Below, one piece after another: positions 32,516 to 41,612 of a stretch of DNA of 64,000 bases. The stretch comes from CAYMSF01 sp964392985. Lineage in GTDB: Bacteria > Verrucomicrobiota > Lentisphaeria > Victivallales > Victivallaceae. The position numbers and the translations under genes are program-made. The notes under the pieces were generated by a model. The model had not been told where the DNA came from. It ran no database searches and was given only the letters and a program-made list of their open reading frames with translations. The stretch covers positions 1 to 64,000 of the forward strand of contig CAYMSF010000011.1 of the NCBI GenBank assembly GCA_964392985.1, written 5' to 3'. Each line of letters opens with the position of its first letter. Positions within the stretch are counted from its first letter, which is position 1.

Positions 32516-33520
32516 TTAATCTTTCAAAAATTGATTGTACTGATTGGCCCAGTAGGAGAGAATGATGTCGGCGCCGGAACGGGAAATCGCGCCGATGGAT
32601 TCACGCACCATGGTCTTCAAATCACCCCAGTTGCGTTCAGATGAAGCAATGAGCATGGAATATTCACCGCTGACATTATATGCCGCCAGCGGAAGCAGAG
32701 AATCCTGCTTGACCGCGGCGATAATATCGAGATAAAAGAGCGCGGGTTTGACCATTAAAATGTCGGCGCCTTCCTGTTCGTCCAGCCGTGATTCCAGCAA
32801 TGCTGCGGAAAGGTTGCGCCAGTCCGCCTGATAAGATTTGCGGTCGCCGCTGGCCGGCGCGGAATTCGCCGCCTCACGGAAAGGTCCATACATGCCGGAG
32901 GCAAACTTGGAGGAATAACTCATAATCGAGGTATCATGATAACCGCCAGTTTCGAGAGCGGCGCGAATAGCTTTGATCTGTCCATCCATCATGGCGCTGG
33001 GAGCGACATTGTCAGCGCCGGCAGTGGCATAGGAAACTGCGATTTTCGCCAGTAATTCCAAGGACGGGTCATTGAGTACCCGGCCGCGTTCATCAATCAC
33101 GCCGCAATGACCGTGACTGGTATATTCACACAAGCAAACATCAGCAAAAATTATCAATTCCGGAAATGCCGCACGCAAAGCGCGGATTGCCTGTTGCGTA
33201 ACGCCCTCGGCATTCCAGGCATAACAGCCGTCCGGGCTTTTGTGTTCCGGGCCGATCACGCCGAAAAGCATGATGGCATTAATACCCATATTACGCACTG
33301 CGCCGACAGCCTCGACGAGAGTGTCAACCGAATAGCGAAACTGTCCAGGCATTGCCGCGATAGGCTGGCGAATCCCTTTACCCGGCACGACGAACACCGG
33401 CCAGACAAATTTTTCCGGTCCCGGCATCGGAGCGGCAAACATATTGCGGAATGATGCATTTTTTCTCATCCGGCGTAAACGCAGTTCCGGAAAACAGCAG
33501 TCAGTATTGTCGTTACTCAT
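32516..33520 (-). CDS. hemB: Delta-aminolevulinic acid dehydratase (334 aa)
   Basis: HemB condenses two 5-aminolevulinates to porphobilinogen. The zinc-site cysteines are in DVCLCEYTSHGHCGV, so this is a zinc-dependent form. The two Schiff-base lysines lie in MSYSSKFASGMYGPFR and ADILMVKPALFYLD. Length is typical. The start overlaps the stop of the upstream hemC-cobA-hemD fusion by 4 bp, indicating translational coupling. Confidence 0.97.
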   Translation of the reverse strand: MSNDNTDCCFPELRLRRMRKNASFRNMFAAPMPGPEKFVWPVFVVPGKGIRQPIAAMPGQFRYSVDTLVEAVGAVRNMGINAIMLFGVIGPEHKSPDGCYAWNAEGVTQQAIRALRAAFPELIIFADVCLCEYTSHGHCGVIDERGRVLNDPSLELLAKIAVSYATAGADNVAPSAMMDGQIKAIRAALETGGYHDTSIMSYSSKFASGMYGPFREAANSAPASGDRKSYQADWRNLSAALLESRLDEQEGADILMVKPALFYLDIIAAVKQDSLLPLAAYNVSGEYSMLIASSERNWGDLKTMVRESIGAISRSGADIILSYWANQYNQFLKD

Positions 33521-35646
33521 GATCGTATTCTTTGTAATGAAATTTCTATTTTTGCCGCCGCCAATGCCAAAGTCATCGCTTCGACATCGGCTACCGGACT
33601 GATAATAATTTTACATTCAGGTAAAACCTCCCGCAGTCTTGCCGCGGTTAGATTACCAATTGCCCCGATTAACTTATTTTCAAGCTTTAGAGGCGAAAAA
33701 TCTGCAATAAATGCGTCAACCGACGAGGCGCTCGTGAATAAAACGGCATCAAACTCCGGAAGCTCAGGATAATGAACCGGAACATTCACATAAAAGAGAA
33801 AATCCGTAACATTCGCCCCCGATTGTTCCAATTTACCGCACAGGGTGCTGCCAGCGCAACTGGAACGCAGTCGGAGCACTTTCTGACCTGGAATAATTTT
33901 GCCATGCAGCGCTTTAATCAGACCCTCAGAACTGAAATCCTCCTCTGCGCTAACCTGTGGATAGATACCGTAGTTGTGAAAAATTCTGGCGGTACCTGGT
34001 CCACAAACCGCTAAAGACGGAATATGGCGCATATCAAAATGGTGTTCGGAGGTAATATTCAGAAAAATTTCCGCCGCCGATGGCGAAGTGATAATAATCC
34101 AGTCTGATTCCGGAATAAGCGGCAGAACATCAGCAGCATTATTGACGGGTTTCAGTTCAATCATTGGCAGCAGCACCGGGCGACCGCCATATTTAACAAT
34201 CGCATTCCCGGCTTTTTCAGCAAGAATTTTACTGCCGGCAAACATTACCCGCATTCCATCCAGTGCGCCATGCTGTTTGAACAGATATTCCGGGCCGGCG
34301 GCAGTACCGGTGATTATCAGTCCGGGTGCGTCGATATCAGGAACTTTTCCGGCGATATCGGCAAGTGTGCCGGAATAAATCTGTTCATTTTCGCTGCCGG
34401 CATCGAATACGACTGCGACCGGAAGCTCAGGTTTAGAACCGGCGGCAATCAGTTCAGCGGTGAGTTGCTGCAACTCACTTGATGCCATAAAATAGACATG
34501 AGGGAAAGCATCAACTTCCTCGGAGGAGAACCATTTTATTTTGCCGGAATCGGCCTGGCGTGGAGTGGCGACGGTAAAACCGCGACTGACATTCCGCCGC
34601 GTGAGCAGCAGTCCGGTTGCGGTAGTTGCCGCATTCAAACTGGATATTCCCGGGAGAACCCGGTACGGCAGATGATATTCATCCAGTGCCGCCGTCTCCT
34701 CTGCCAGCCGGCCGAAAATACCGGGATCACCGCCTTTCAAACGGACAATCCGCAGTCCGCGGCGGGAAGCATCAACCAGTCGCGCATTGATTTCACTTTG
34801 CGGGCAGGCATGATTTCCGGCACGTTTACCGACAGCAATGAGTTCAGCCGCAGGAGAGACCAGCTCGAGAATATGGCCAGGACAGAGTGCGTCATAAAAA
34901 CAAACTTCACAAGTTTTCAGAGCATTGGCAACGCCGAGTGTAACGTTGGCGACAGAACCGGTTCCCGCTCCGGCAAAAATAACCGGATTAACAAAAAGTT
35001 TGCGCAAGGTGGTGAAAAACGGGTTGTTTTTACGGAAAGTTACCGCCAGTCTGCCCTGCCCCGGCGGAGTAGGCAATGCGGCAAGTTCGATATATTCATT
35101 AATTCGCTGTTCCAACCCGATGCGTTTTAAGCCAGCCGCCGCCATAATAAGTAAATCATATTTACCGGAATCAAGCTGTTCAATACGAGAGTCAATATTA
35201 CCGCGAATTGGAGTGGCAATGGCGCCGGGAAAGCGTTTCAAACAATATTCTTCGCGACGCTGACTGCTGATGCCGGCACGCGGGTTATCCGGTACGGTAT
35301 GTTTACCTGCAGGCAGGATTAATACATCTCTGGGATCTTCCGACCAGGGAAGATACACAAAATCAAGTTCCGGGTCAAGTTCATCAGGTAGATCTTTGGC
35401 GCTGTGAATGGCACAATCAACATCGCGGGTGATGACCGCCATATCGAGGTCGCGGGTGAAAAAATCAGCGGGAGCGCAACGCAAGTCGGTTTCCCGGTCG
35501 CGATCTCCCGGGGAGGAATTGGCAACCAGCTCAAATTTTATTCCCGGCAGCAGTTGGGAAAGTCGTTCAATTGACTGTTGAGTTTGAGCTATTGACAACC
35601 GGCTGTCGCGAGTTCCCATCAAGATAGCTTTCGATGAATTTTTCAT
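33517..35646 (-). CDS. Trifunctional HemC-CobA-HemD fusion with truncated HemC (709 aa)
   Basis: Residues 10-218 match hydroxymethylbilane synthase domains 1-2 (GTRDSRLSIAQ, AIHSAKDLPDEL, SSQRREE, IRGNIDSRIEQLDSGKYD, PPGQGRLAV). Domain 3, which carries the dipyrromethane-cofactor Cys (family LEGGCQVPIG), is missing: CobA begins at about 221 (VIFAGAGTGS, VGKRAGNHACPQSEINARLV, VRLKGGDPGIFGRLAEE, LPGISS). In the CobA GAGPGD loop the Asp is Ser. HemD (uroporphyrinogen-III synthase) follows at about 465-705 (IITSPSAAEIF, LFTSASSVDAFI). The first part overlaps the sirC-hemA gene. ATG at 35646 chosen; GTG 35655 or ATG 35619 possible. Confidence 0.85.
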   Translation of the reverse strand: MKNSSKAILMGTRDSRLSIAQTQQSIERLSQLLPGIKFELVANSSPGDRDRETDLRCAPADFFTRDLDMAVITRDVDCAIHSAKDLPDELDPELDFVYLPWSEDPRDVLILPAGKHTVPDNPRAGISSQRREEYCLKRFPGAIATPIRGNIDSRIEQLDSGKYDLLIMAAAGLKRIGLEQRINEYIELAALPTPPGQGRLAVTFRKNNPFFTTLRKLFVNPVIFAGAGTGSVANVTLGVANALKTCEVCFYDALCPGHILELVSPAAELIAVGKRAGNHACPQSEINARLVDASRRGLRIVRLKGGDPGIFGRLAEETAALDEYHLPYRVLPGISSLNAATTATGLLLTRRNVSRGFTVATPRQADSGKIKWFSSEEVDAFPHVYFMASSELQQLTAELIAAGSKPELPVAVVFDAGSENEQIYSGTLADIAGKVPDIDAPGLIITGTAAGPEYLFKQHGALDGMRVMFAGSKILAEKAGNAIVKYGGRPVLLPMIELKPVNNAADVLPLIPESDWIIITSPSAAEIFLNITSEHHFDMRHIPSLAVCGPGTARIFHNYGIYPQVSAEEDFSSEGLIKALHGKIIPGQKVLRLRSSCAGSTLCGKLEQSGANVTDFLFYVNVPVHYPELPEFDAVLFTSASSVDAFIADFSPLKLENKLIGAIGNLTAARLREVLPECKIIISPVADVEAMTLALAAAKIEISLQRIRS

Positions 35647-37051
35647 ACAATCCACGGTGTTCCTCAATTATATGTTCAGCGGCGTTCATTGCCTTTTTTA
35701 ATTTTGAGCCATGATGTTTTCGCCACTGTTGTAAATGTTCCAGTGTTACGATACGCAAATCCGGGCGTTCGGTCACAACGGCGGCGTCAACATTGGCAGG
35801 GATGCCGAGGTCAACAATAACTACGCCTGGTTTACATAATTCCACCATTGCCGGAGTTATCAGCGGATTCTCCACAGAAAGCGCGGTAATCAGAATATCT
35901 GTATCGGGCAATATCAGGGGAAGTTCTTTCAGTTGCGCGATTTTGACATTTTTTTCATTGACTTCGGGACGATTGCGATAATATAACCAGTCAAGTTGTT
36001 TGACTTTTTCGGTCAGGATATTTTTGAGCCCGGTGCCGATTTGTCCGGTACCAACTATAGTAAGATTTTTATTCACACATTCCGCGCCGAGATATTCAGC
36101 GGTGAGTTTTTCGATATCAAGATTTTTCAGGAGCGATGCCGTCATGGAACGGATGTGTTTGGCGATATGGGCGATATGACTGTGCATCGAACTGACGAGT
36201 GTTCCGCTCCAGTTATGCTTTTCGGAATGAGCAATCGCCCGTTTAATTTGTGCCGCGATATGATTTTCGCCGGAAAGTTGTGACAGCAGACCGGACGACT
36301 CCAGACACAAGTGGCGAAAGGCATCAAATCCGGTTTTGACATAATACTGGCCAGGGTTTAAATCGTTAAAATGAAACAGGATTTTCAGCAGATTCAACAT
36401 TGCCGGCGTTACATTGGCGGCGGCGATCAGTTCAACCCGGTTGCAAGTGTTAATCAAGGCAAATTCATGCATTCCCCACAAATTCAACAACGTTTCGCCA
36501 AGTTGATTCAGGCGGGACGGGGTAAGATGCAAGTCCTCGCGTTGCGCTAGTGGCAGATGATTGTGGTCGGTACCGAAAACCAGCAGGTCAATATGTTCAA
36601 TGGCATTGATATGCCGGGCGAGGTTTTCTTTAATCATTCTGGCTTTGCGGCAGTCCATTCCATTTGAAGAGATTGCGACGGTGATTTCATCTTTTCTGAT
36701 CGTTGCCGGGGTGATGAATGAACCGCCAATCCAATGCTGGTCAACAGAGCAGACTAGAATATTTTTCTCTTCCGCCGCGGCAGTGATAGCGCGATTCAGC
36801 CGGTGGTCATCAGTGGCGGCATAGATGATAAATTTGTCGTTCAGATCCGACTCCAGGTATTTACGTTTTTCCAGGAGGATTTTTCCAGCGACCGCCAGCT
36901 CTTCGATACGGGAGGAGACCTCGGGGGCGACGACAATAATATCTGCCGCCGCCTGCAACAGATTATTAATTTTTCTGGTGGCGACTTTGCCGCCGCCGAC
37001 AACCAGACATTTACGGTTTTGGAGTAGCAGGTTGACCGGATATGTTTTCAT
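35567..37051 (-). CDS. hemA: Precorrin-2 dehydrogenase (SirC/CysG-B)-glutamyl-tRNA reductase (HemA) fusion (494 aa)
   Basis: Residues 1-145 are a Met8/SirC-type NAD-dependent precorrin-2 dehydrogenase (CLVVGGGKVATRKINNLLQA, FIIYAATDDHRLNRAI, ITVAISSNGMDCRKARMIK). From about 150 the protein is glutamyl-tRNA reductase: LLVFGTDHNHLPLAQRE, the catalytic Cys203 in LINTCNRVEL, the NADPH-binding LTIVGTGQIGTGL and a C-terminal dimerisation helix. It thus joins the first step (Glu-tRNA to glutamate semialdehyde) and a late siroheme step (precorrin-2 to sirohydrochlorin). It ends inside the next gene's 5' end, so translation is likely coupled. Confidence 0.9.
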   Translation of the reverse strand: MKTYPVNLLLQNRKCLVVGGGKVATRKINNLLQAAADIIVVAPEVSSRIEELAVAGKILLEKRKYLESDLNDKFIIYAATDDHRLNRAITAAAEEKNILVCSVDQHWIGGSFITPATIRKDEITVAISSNGMDCRKARMIKENLARHINAIEHIDLLVFGTDHNHLPLAQREDLHLTPSRLNQLGETLLNLWGMHEFALINTCNRVELIAAANVTPAMLNLLKILFHFNDLNPGQYYVKTGFDAFRHLCLESSGLLSQLSGENHIAAQIKRAIAHSEKHNWSGTLVSSMHSHIAHIAKHIRSMTASLLKNLDIEKLTAEYLGAECVNKNLTIVGTGQIGTGLKNILTEKVKQLDWLYYRNRPEVNEKNVKIAQLKELPLILPDTDILITALSVENPLITPAMVELCKPGVVIVDLGIPANVDAAVVTERPDLRIVTLEHLQQWRKHHGSKLKKAMNAAEHIIEEHRGLYEKFIESYLDGNSRQPVVNSSNSTVN

Positions 37052-37063
37052 GGCGTAACGTTA

Positions 37064-37858
37064 TTAATTGTTTAACGCGGCGGTGATATGAGAGCAGAAA
37101 ATTTGACTGATTTCATCATATTCACCCAAACCGTGCCATACAGGAATACACTCAATTCCGGCAGTTTCAAGTATTGAACTCCAGGAGTCGGAGTTTTTTC
37201 CGCAAAAATCATGATGCAGATGTCCGCCAGCGGCAATCATCAATGGTTGCATATAAACACGACGGACTTTGTGTGCGATCAAGTCGGCGGCGGCAGCTTT
37301 AAAATCCGGTTCCCCAAGTAAGTTGGCGAGAAAAAACAGCGAGTCACGCCGCCGTAACTCCGCTCCCAGAGCTGCATAGATGGGGTTGCCGGCGCCGTCA
37401 CGACTGTTATGTCCCATGAATAACACAGCATCGTCTGAAGTGCGTTCAACCGGCAGCGATCTACACAATGCTTCAACCAGAGGCGGAATACCATCGGCGT
37501 CATTGACAAGCGGGAGACCGGAAATCAATCTGATGCCTGAATTATTCAAAGCAGCGGTTTCGTGAAGCAGAGAATTAAAATCACTGCCGGGCATAAAATG
37601 GAGCGACTGAACCACGGCACGACTGCAACCGGCATCATGGATTGAAGCAACCGCATCTCGCAGCGTCATAATGTCATCGGATATCAATGGTTGCGAAAGC
37701 ACATGCGGTGACGTGAAAACCAGACGGATTAAGTTTCCGGGAAATCTTTTACTGATATTTTCGCGTAGTGAGTTATACCCGCATAAGGCGGAAAGATGCG
37801 TCGAACCGTAACCGGCCAGAATTATACCGGCTGGGATACCCGGCGTTATGGTTTGCAT
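37064..37858 (-). CDS. cbiK: CbiK-type sirohydrochlorin chelatase (264 aa)
   Basis: The sequence follows anaerobic cobalt chelatase CbiK: ILAGYGSTHLSALCGYN at the N-terminus, LHFMPGSDFNSLL, LFMGHNSRDGAGNPIYAAL (metal His region), and PLMIAAGGHLHHDFCGKNSD, then WHGLGEYDEISQIFCSHI. The likely metal His residues are in MGHNS and GGHLHH. It would insert Co2+ or Fe2+ into sirohydrochlorin, made by the upstream-numbered fused enzymes of the same operon. Start at 37858 avoids overlap with the pseudopilin gene; ATG at 37909 is the longer alternative. No signal peptide, so cytoplasmic. Confidence 0.85.
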   Translation of the reverse strand: MQTITPGIPAGIILAGYGSTHLSALCGYNSLRENISKRFPGNLIRLVFTSPHVLSQPLISDDIMTLRDAVASIHDAGCSRAVVQSLHFMPGSDFNSLLHETAALNNSGIRLISGLPLVNDADGIPPLVEALCRSLPVERTSDDAVLFMGHNSRDGAGNPIYAALGAELRRRDSLFFLANLLGEPDFKAAAADLIAHKVRRVYMQPLMIAAGGHLHHDFCGKNSDSWSSILETAGIECIPVWHGLGEYDEISQIFCSHITAALNN

Positions 37859-37886
37859 TAACTTCAGCCTGTCGCAAAAGGGGTTA

Positions 37887-38576
37887 TTATTTCCACGCCG
37901 ACATTTCATTAGTGAAATAGGTCAGCAGCGAGGTATCAAAAAATTGCATACTACCGGTATGGCCATCAGCAAACAGCAAATTGGTGTTACCGTGGCGCCG
38001 GGGATCAGTCGAGGTGCAGGAACTGGAATAATTATCCTGATCACAATCCTTTTTTGTAAACAATGTTTCCGGTGATTCCTCAACCATAATAAAACGGCTG
38101 GTCGGCATTTTGGATTTGGCCAATTCATTCTGATGCCAGGCAGTATAGTTGTTAGCGGCGCCGCCGTCTTTGCCCTTAATTGCCAGTTCGCGAATATTCA
38201 TGGCATAGGAAAATTCGCGCCGGTTCTGGTCTTCGCGCGGACAACGGAAAAGTTTACGGTAACTGTTCGGACCGCTGGGACTGCTGTTCAATGCCAGCAA
38301 ATAGGTCCAACCGTAAACCGAATTACCGTTATAAGTTACTTTGGCGCCCCAGTCTGGAGCCATCGTAATCGTCGGGTAGTTGCTGTTATTGTCCTGGGTG
38401 TAATTAAGCATCATCAGGTTGATCTGATGCAGGTTGTTAATACAACTGCTACCGGCAGCTTGCAGTCGCGCTTTGTTCAGCGCGGGCAATAACATTCCGG
38501 CAAGAATCGCGATGATTGAAATCACGACCAGGAGTTCGATCAATGTAAAATTCGTCTTTTTTGATTTGGTAAACAT
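37887..38576 (-). CDS. Type II-secretion/pilus-like pseudopilin with H-X9-DG motif (229 aa)
   Basis: The N-terminal prepilin peptidase site and transmembrane helix are plain: KTNFTLIELLVVISIIAILA, with cleavage before the Phe-Thr-Leu-Ile-Glu start and the conserved Glu5. The globular part ends with RRHGNTNLLFADGHTGSM, the H-X9-DG signature of a large pseudopilin-like family expanded in Planctomycetes and Lentisphaerae. Cys pairs (SSCINN, FRCPRE, SSSCTS) may form disulfides. It lies just upstream of cbiK on the same strand, though a functional link is unlikely. Confidence 0.88.
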   Translation of the reverse strand: MFTKSKKTNFTLIELLVVISIIAILAGMLLPALNKARLQAAGSSCINNLHQINLMMLNYTQDNNSNYPTITMAPDWGAKVTYNGNSVYGWTYLLALNSSPSGPNSYRKLFRCPREDQNRREFSYAMNIRELAIKGKDGGAANNYTAWHQNELAKSKMPTSRFIMVEESPETLFTKKDCDQDNYSSSCTSTDPRRHGNTNLLFADGHTGSMQFFDTSLLTYFTNEMSAWK

Positions 38577-38600
38577 TGCAAAATATTCCTTAAGTTATTA

Positions 38601-39902
38601 TTATTCTTCCCAGTTGTTGAATGCATTAAACTTCCATTCAGCAAATTTGTTCAGATAAAGATCACGGTCAACATATACTCTAAATCCAAATTTCCGTGAT
38701 TTGTCATTGGTATCTTTGGTATCTTTGGTTTCTTGCACCCAGTCACCGCAAACCCGCCATTGACCGTCAGTATCCACCGTCAACGTTACCGTTTCAACCG
38801 CAAACTTGTTGTTATAGTCTGTTTTGAATTTAATGACTACATAACGTCCCTCCGGGGCAGGAATTCCGGGCAATTTGGTTTTATAAACACTGCTCTTCTC
38901 TTTCCGCGAAATTTGTTTACCGAACGACGCATACGTTTTTTTAACTGCCTCTTCCCATTTGGTCGCAGTCATGTATTGTTTGAAAATTGTGGCGCACTCT
39001 GCCCAGGATTCCTGGTATTTGCCGGCGTCAACCAAAGCCAGCCACTTTTCTGCAACGTTCATAGCCAGAGCAATCTCTTTGGCGTGCTGTTCATCTTCCC
39101 CGGTATTGTTAACCGTGTATCTGTATTCAACGGCGCTACATTCAAAACCGGTACGCCCGTTAGGAATGTATGTTCGCATTTTTATAAATTTCAACGCCGA
39201 TGCTTTATCTTTCGATTGCAGATCCGGCAACGGGATAATGGTCGGATTTTTCATTTCACGTTCTAAAAATTGATTCCAACCGAAGTAATCCGGATTTTTA
39301 GCCCATTCAGCATATCTTTGCTTAAAGAAGTTAACATCTTTGGCCGCCATTTTCTGTAAAAAATCATTGGCGGCTGCCATGATTTGCGCCTTGTCACTGT
39401 CCGATACCTGAAATTCGGAAAAATCTACGCCGTTAGATAACCAGTAATCAGCAAGAATGACTTTAAACTGCCGTTGTCCATCAGTTTCGACCAACAGCCG
39501 TTCCGACACATTGCCGCGGGATTTACTGAATTGCGTGCCGAATTTCAGTTCATAGCGTTTCATGCCGGCAGTAGCGCCGGGGCTATCCTGGCGGACGGAA
39601 AGAGCTCGCGATTTTACGTCTCCAAGACTTTTCCGGTCTTTCACAAACCAGTCAAACCAGTCATTGGTGTCAACAATATTTTTCCGGCAGCTATCAAATT
39701 TCCTGCTGTCAGCATTTTCCAGCCACGCAATAGCAGAGTCTATGGTGAAATCGTTATATCGTGTCGCCGTTTTGGCAAAAAACAACCCGTAAATCACCCA
39801 ACCGCAAATCGCCAGTGTAACCAGTAACATTATACCGGTTTTAAGATAGGCTTTTTTGGGCGCTTTATTATTGACAGAATCAGTTACCGTTCTTTTTCTC
39901 AT
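38601..39902 (-). CDS. Membrane-anchored protein with two DUF4019-like domains (433 aa)
   Basis: A single N-terminal membrane helix (about 22-45; IMLLVTLAICGWVIYGLFFA) precedes two related domains: IDSAIAWLENADSRKFDSC (about 60-180) and AEKWLALVDAGKYQESWAEC (about 275-400). The second fits DUF4019 (A..WL.LvD.GkYaeSW..a...fk....W......R). The similarity of the two halves suggests an internal duplication. A short ETKDTKDTNDKS tract comes from a 9-bp simple repeat. Likely periplasmic; function unknown. It lies 24 bp before the pseudopilin gene on the same strand. Confidence 0.7.
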   Translation of the reverse strand: MRKRTVTDSVNNKAPKKAYLKTGIMLLVTLAICGWVIYGLFFAKTATRYNDFTIDSAIAWLENADSRKFDSCRKNIVDTNDWFDWFVKDRKSLGDVKSRALSVRQDSPGATAGMKRYELKFGTQFSKSRGNVSERLLVETDGQRQFKVILADYWLSNGVDFSEFQVSDSDKAQIMAAANDFLQKMAAKDVNFFKQRYAEWAKNPDYFGWNQFLEREMKNPTIIPLPDLQSKDKASALKFIKMRTYIPNGRTGFECSAVEYRYTVNNTGEDEQHAKEIALAMNVAEKWLALVDAGKYQESWAECATIFKQYMTATKWEEAVKKTYASFGKQISRKEKSSVYKTKLPGIPAPEGRYVVIKFKTDYNNKFAVETVTLTVDTDGQWRVCGDWVQETKDTKDTNDKSRKFGFRVYVDRDLYLNKFAEWKFNAFNNWEE

Positions 39903-40218
39903 AATTTTAAACGCAGTTTCTACTGCAAAGCTAAATTGTATATTATTGTTGCAAACCTATAACATACAGCTTAAATCGAAAAAATAAAGGTTTTTTTCAA
40001 AAAAATCATCCCTATGAAATTATGTTGACTTACAGTTGAACTACCAATCCAGCAAAAATCAGAATATTCCGGATATTTTCAGTTAAATTAGATATTACAT
40101 ATTTTGATAGCATGCTCTGCAGGTATATATTTCCCGCGAATAAAACAATGATAACTGTGTCTATAATATTATCGGCAGGATAGATTAAAAAAATCTTAAG
40201 ATTATACGGGGTAAACTA
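39903..40218. other. AT-rich divergent promoter region
   Basis: This 316-bp gap separates the DUF4019-like gene (minus) and the UroD-family gene (plus). It has only minor inverted repeats (for example AGATT-AAAAA-AATCT near 40182). No gene or recognised regulatory site. Confidence 0.4.
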
Positions 40219-41337
40219 ATGAATAGTAGAGAACGTTTTGCAAAAATCATGAAACATGAGCAACCTGACCGGGTGGCAATTGACATCGGCGGAACCTGCC
40301 TTACCGGTATGCGACCGAAATGCCATGACCGTTTGATGGATGTTCTGGGGTTTCCACTTAATCCGGCCAGAGGCAATTGTGTCGATGAAAGATTGATGCA
40401 ATGGGCTGGAACTGATTTCCGGCAGGTTGGCGGTATTGTGGAATTGCCGCCGTTCCAGAAGAACATCACGCCAACACAAACGGTTGATTGCTGGGGAATC
40501 AGATCAAATTATGTCGACGGGGAGTGGCAAATGACCAACAACCCGCTGCATGGGGCAACCGTAGATGATCTGAAGTCATATCCGTGGCCGGAACCGGTAA
40601 TCGAGGAGCGGCAACTGGCAGTCTGGGTTGAAGAGGCGAAACGGCTGAAAGAAGAAGGCAAATATGTGGTGGTCAGCAATCATCCGGTATTCGGATGCTT
40701 TGAACTGGGATGTTGGATGTGCGGCTTTGACGATTTTCTTTTGAAAATGGCGCTTGATCCGGATTTCATCCGGACTTTTTTCGATAAGGTGCTGGAAATT
40801 CAGCTCAGTGTCATTGAGCAATACTACGGTGCGCTTGGACCGTATCTCGACCTGGCTGTCAGCGGTGACGATTTCGGGACTCAGAACGGGCCGATGATTT
40901 CGCCGGAGATGTTTACCGAACTGGTGGCGCCGTATTTCACTGCACGAATAAAACGGACCAAGGAAGTAGCAAAGTGTTACTACTGGCATCACTCCTGCGG
41001 CTCAGTTTTCAAACTGTTGGAACCGGTTATTGCCTGCGGCGTGGACATTCTCAATCCGATTCAGACTTCAGCGACCGGCATGGAACCTGCCAGATTGAAA
41101 CAATTTTTTGGTGATAGACTGGTTTTCTGGGGTGGCGTGGATGTTCAGCAGTTTCTTCCCCACGCCTCGCCGGATGAAGTAGCTCCGGTTATTCATGATT
41201 TGATAGATACTCTGGGCAAAGACGGCGGTTATGTGATGGCCGCCGCCCATGAAATGCAGGATGACACCCCGGCGGAAAATATCGTCGCATGGATAGAGGC
41301 GGTACGCAGTCACAAGCCAATTACCGGCAAAAAGTAA
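40219..41337 (+). CDS. Uroporphyrinogen decarboxylase-family (MtaA/CmuA-like) protein (372 aa)
   Basis: The sequence MNSRERFAKIMKHEQPDRV, CWGIRSNYVDGEWQMTNNPL, FFDKVLEIQLSVIEQYYGAL, VSGDDFGTQNGPMISPEMF, YWHHSCGSVFKLLEPVIACG, VFWGGVDVQQFLPHASPDEV and GGYVMAAAHEMQDD fits the URO-D superfamily branch of corrinoid methyltransferases and related enzymes, very abundant in Lentisphaerae. HHSCGS holds the His and Cys that bind zinc in methyltransferase members. It is not HemE: the decarboxylase's N-terminal arginine pattern is absent. Substrate unknown; possibly methyl transfer from a plant- or sugar-derived methyl ether. Confidence 0.8.
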   Translation: MNSRERFAKIMKHEQPDRVAIDIGGTCLTGMRPKCHDRLMDVLGFPLNPARGNCVDERLMQWAGTDFRQVGGIVELPPFQKNITPTQTVDCWGIRSNYVDGEWQMTNNPLHGATVDDLKSYPWPEPVIEERQLAVWVEEAKRLKEEGKYVVVSNHPVFGCFELGCWMCGFDDFLLKMALDPDFIRTFFDKVLEIQLSVIEQYYGALGPYLDLAVSGDDFGTQNGPMISPEMFTELVAPYFTARIKRTKEVAKCYYWHHSCGSVFKLLEPVIACGVDILNPIQTSATGMEPARLKQFFGDRLVFWGGVDVQQFLPHASPDEVAPVIHDLIDTLGKDGGYVMAAAHEMQDDTPAENIVAWIEAVRSHKPITGKK

Positions 41338-41612
41338 AAGACAGAAAAACACCTCTGTCCGGCATGCGTTGAATTAAATTATCGTAAAATGGAACCGTTT
41401 GTAGATTGAACTTATATTCAAGCAAACGACACGTTTGCAAGGTATTTAGAAAAAGGCTTTCCTCTCAATAAATTAATAGAGCTTAGGGTATATAGACGGG
41501 AGGGATGTGTTTCTTTTATTTGATTAAACATTTGTTTGCATTTGTCGTAAAGATGAAGTATTTTGAAGTTTGTTGATAGAATATACGCAAAATATTAAAG
41601 GCTTCAACAATC

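Noticed and set aside
38680..38740. Repeat TCTTTGGTA as a mobile or regulatory repeat
   Set aside because: It is a short simple repeat coding for KDTKDTND within the DUF4019-like protein and needs no further explanation.
40219..41337. UroD-family gene as the missing heme uroporphyrinogen decarboxylase (hemE)
   Set aside because: The sequence fits the MtaA/CmuA-like branch (HHSCGS metal motif) and lacks the HemE N-terminal arginine pattern; it is also outside the tetrapyrrole operon and on the other strand.
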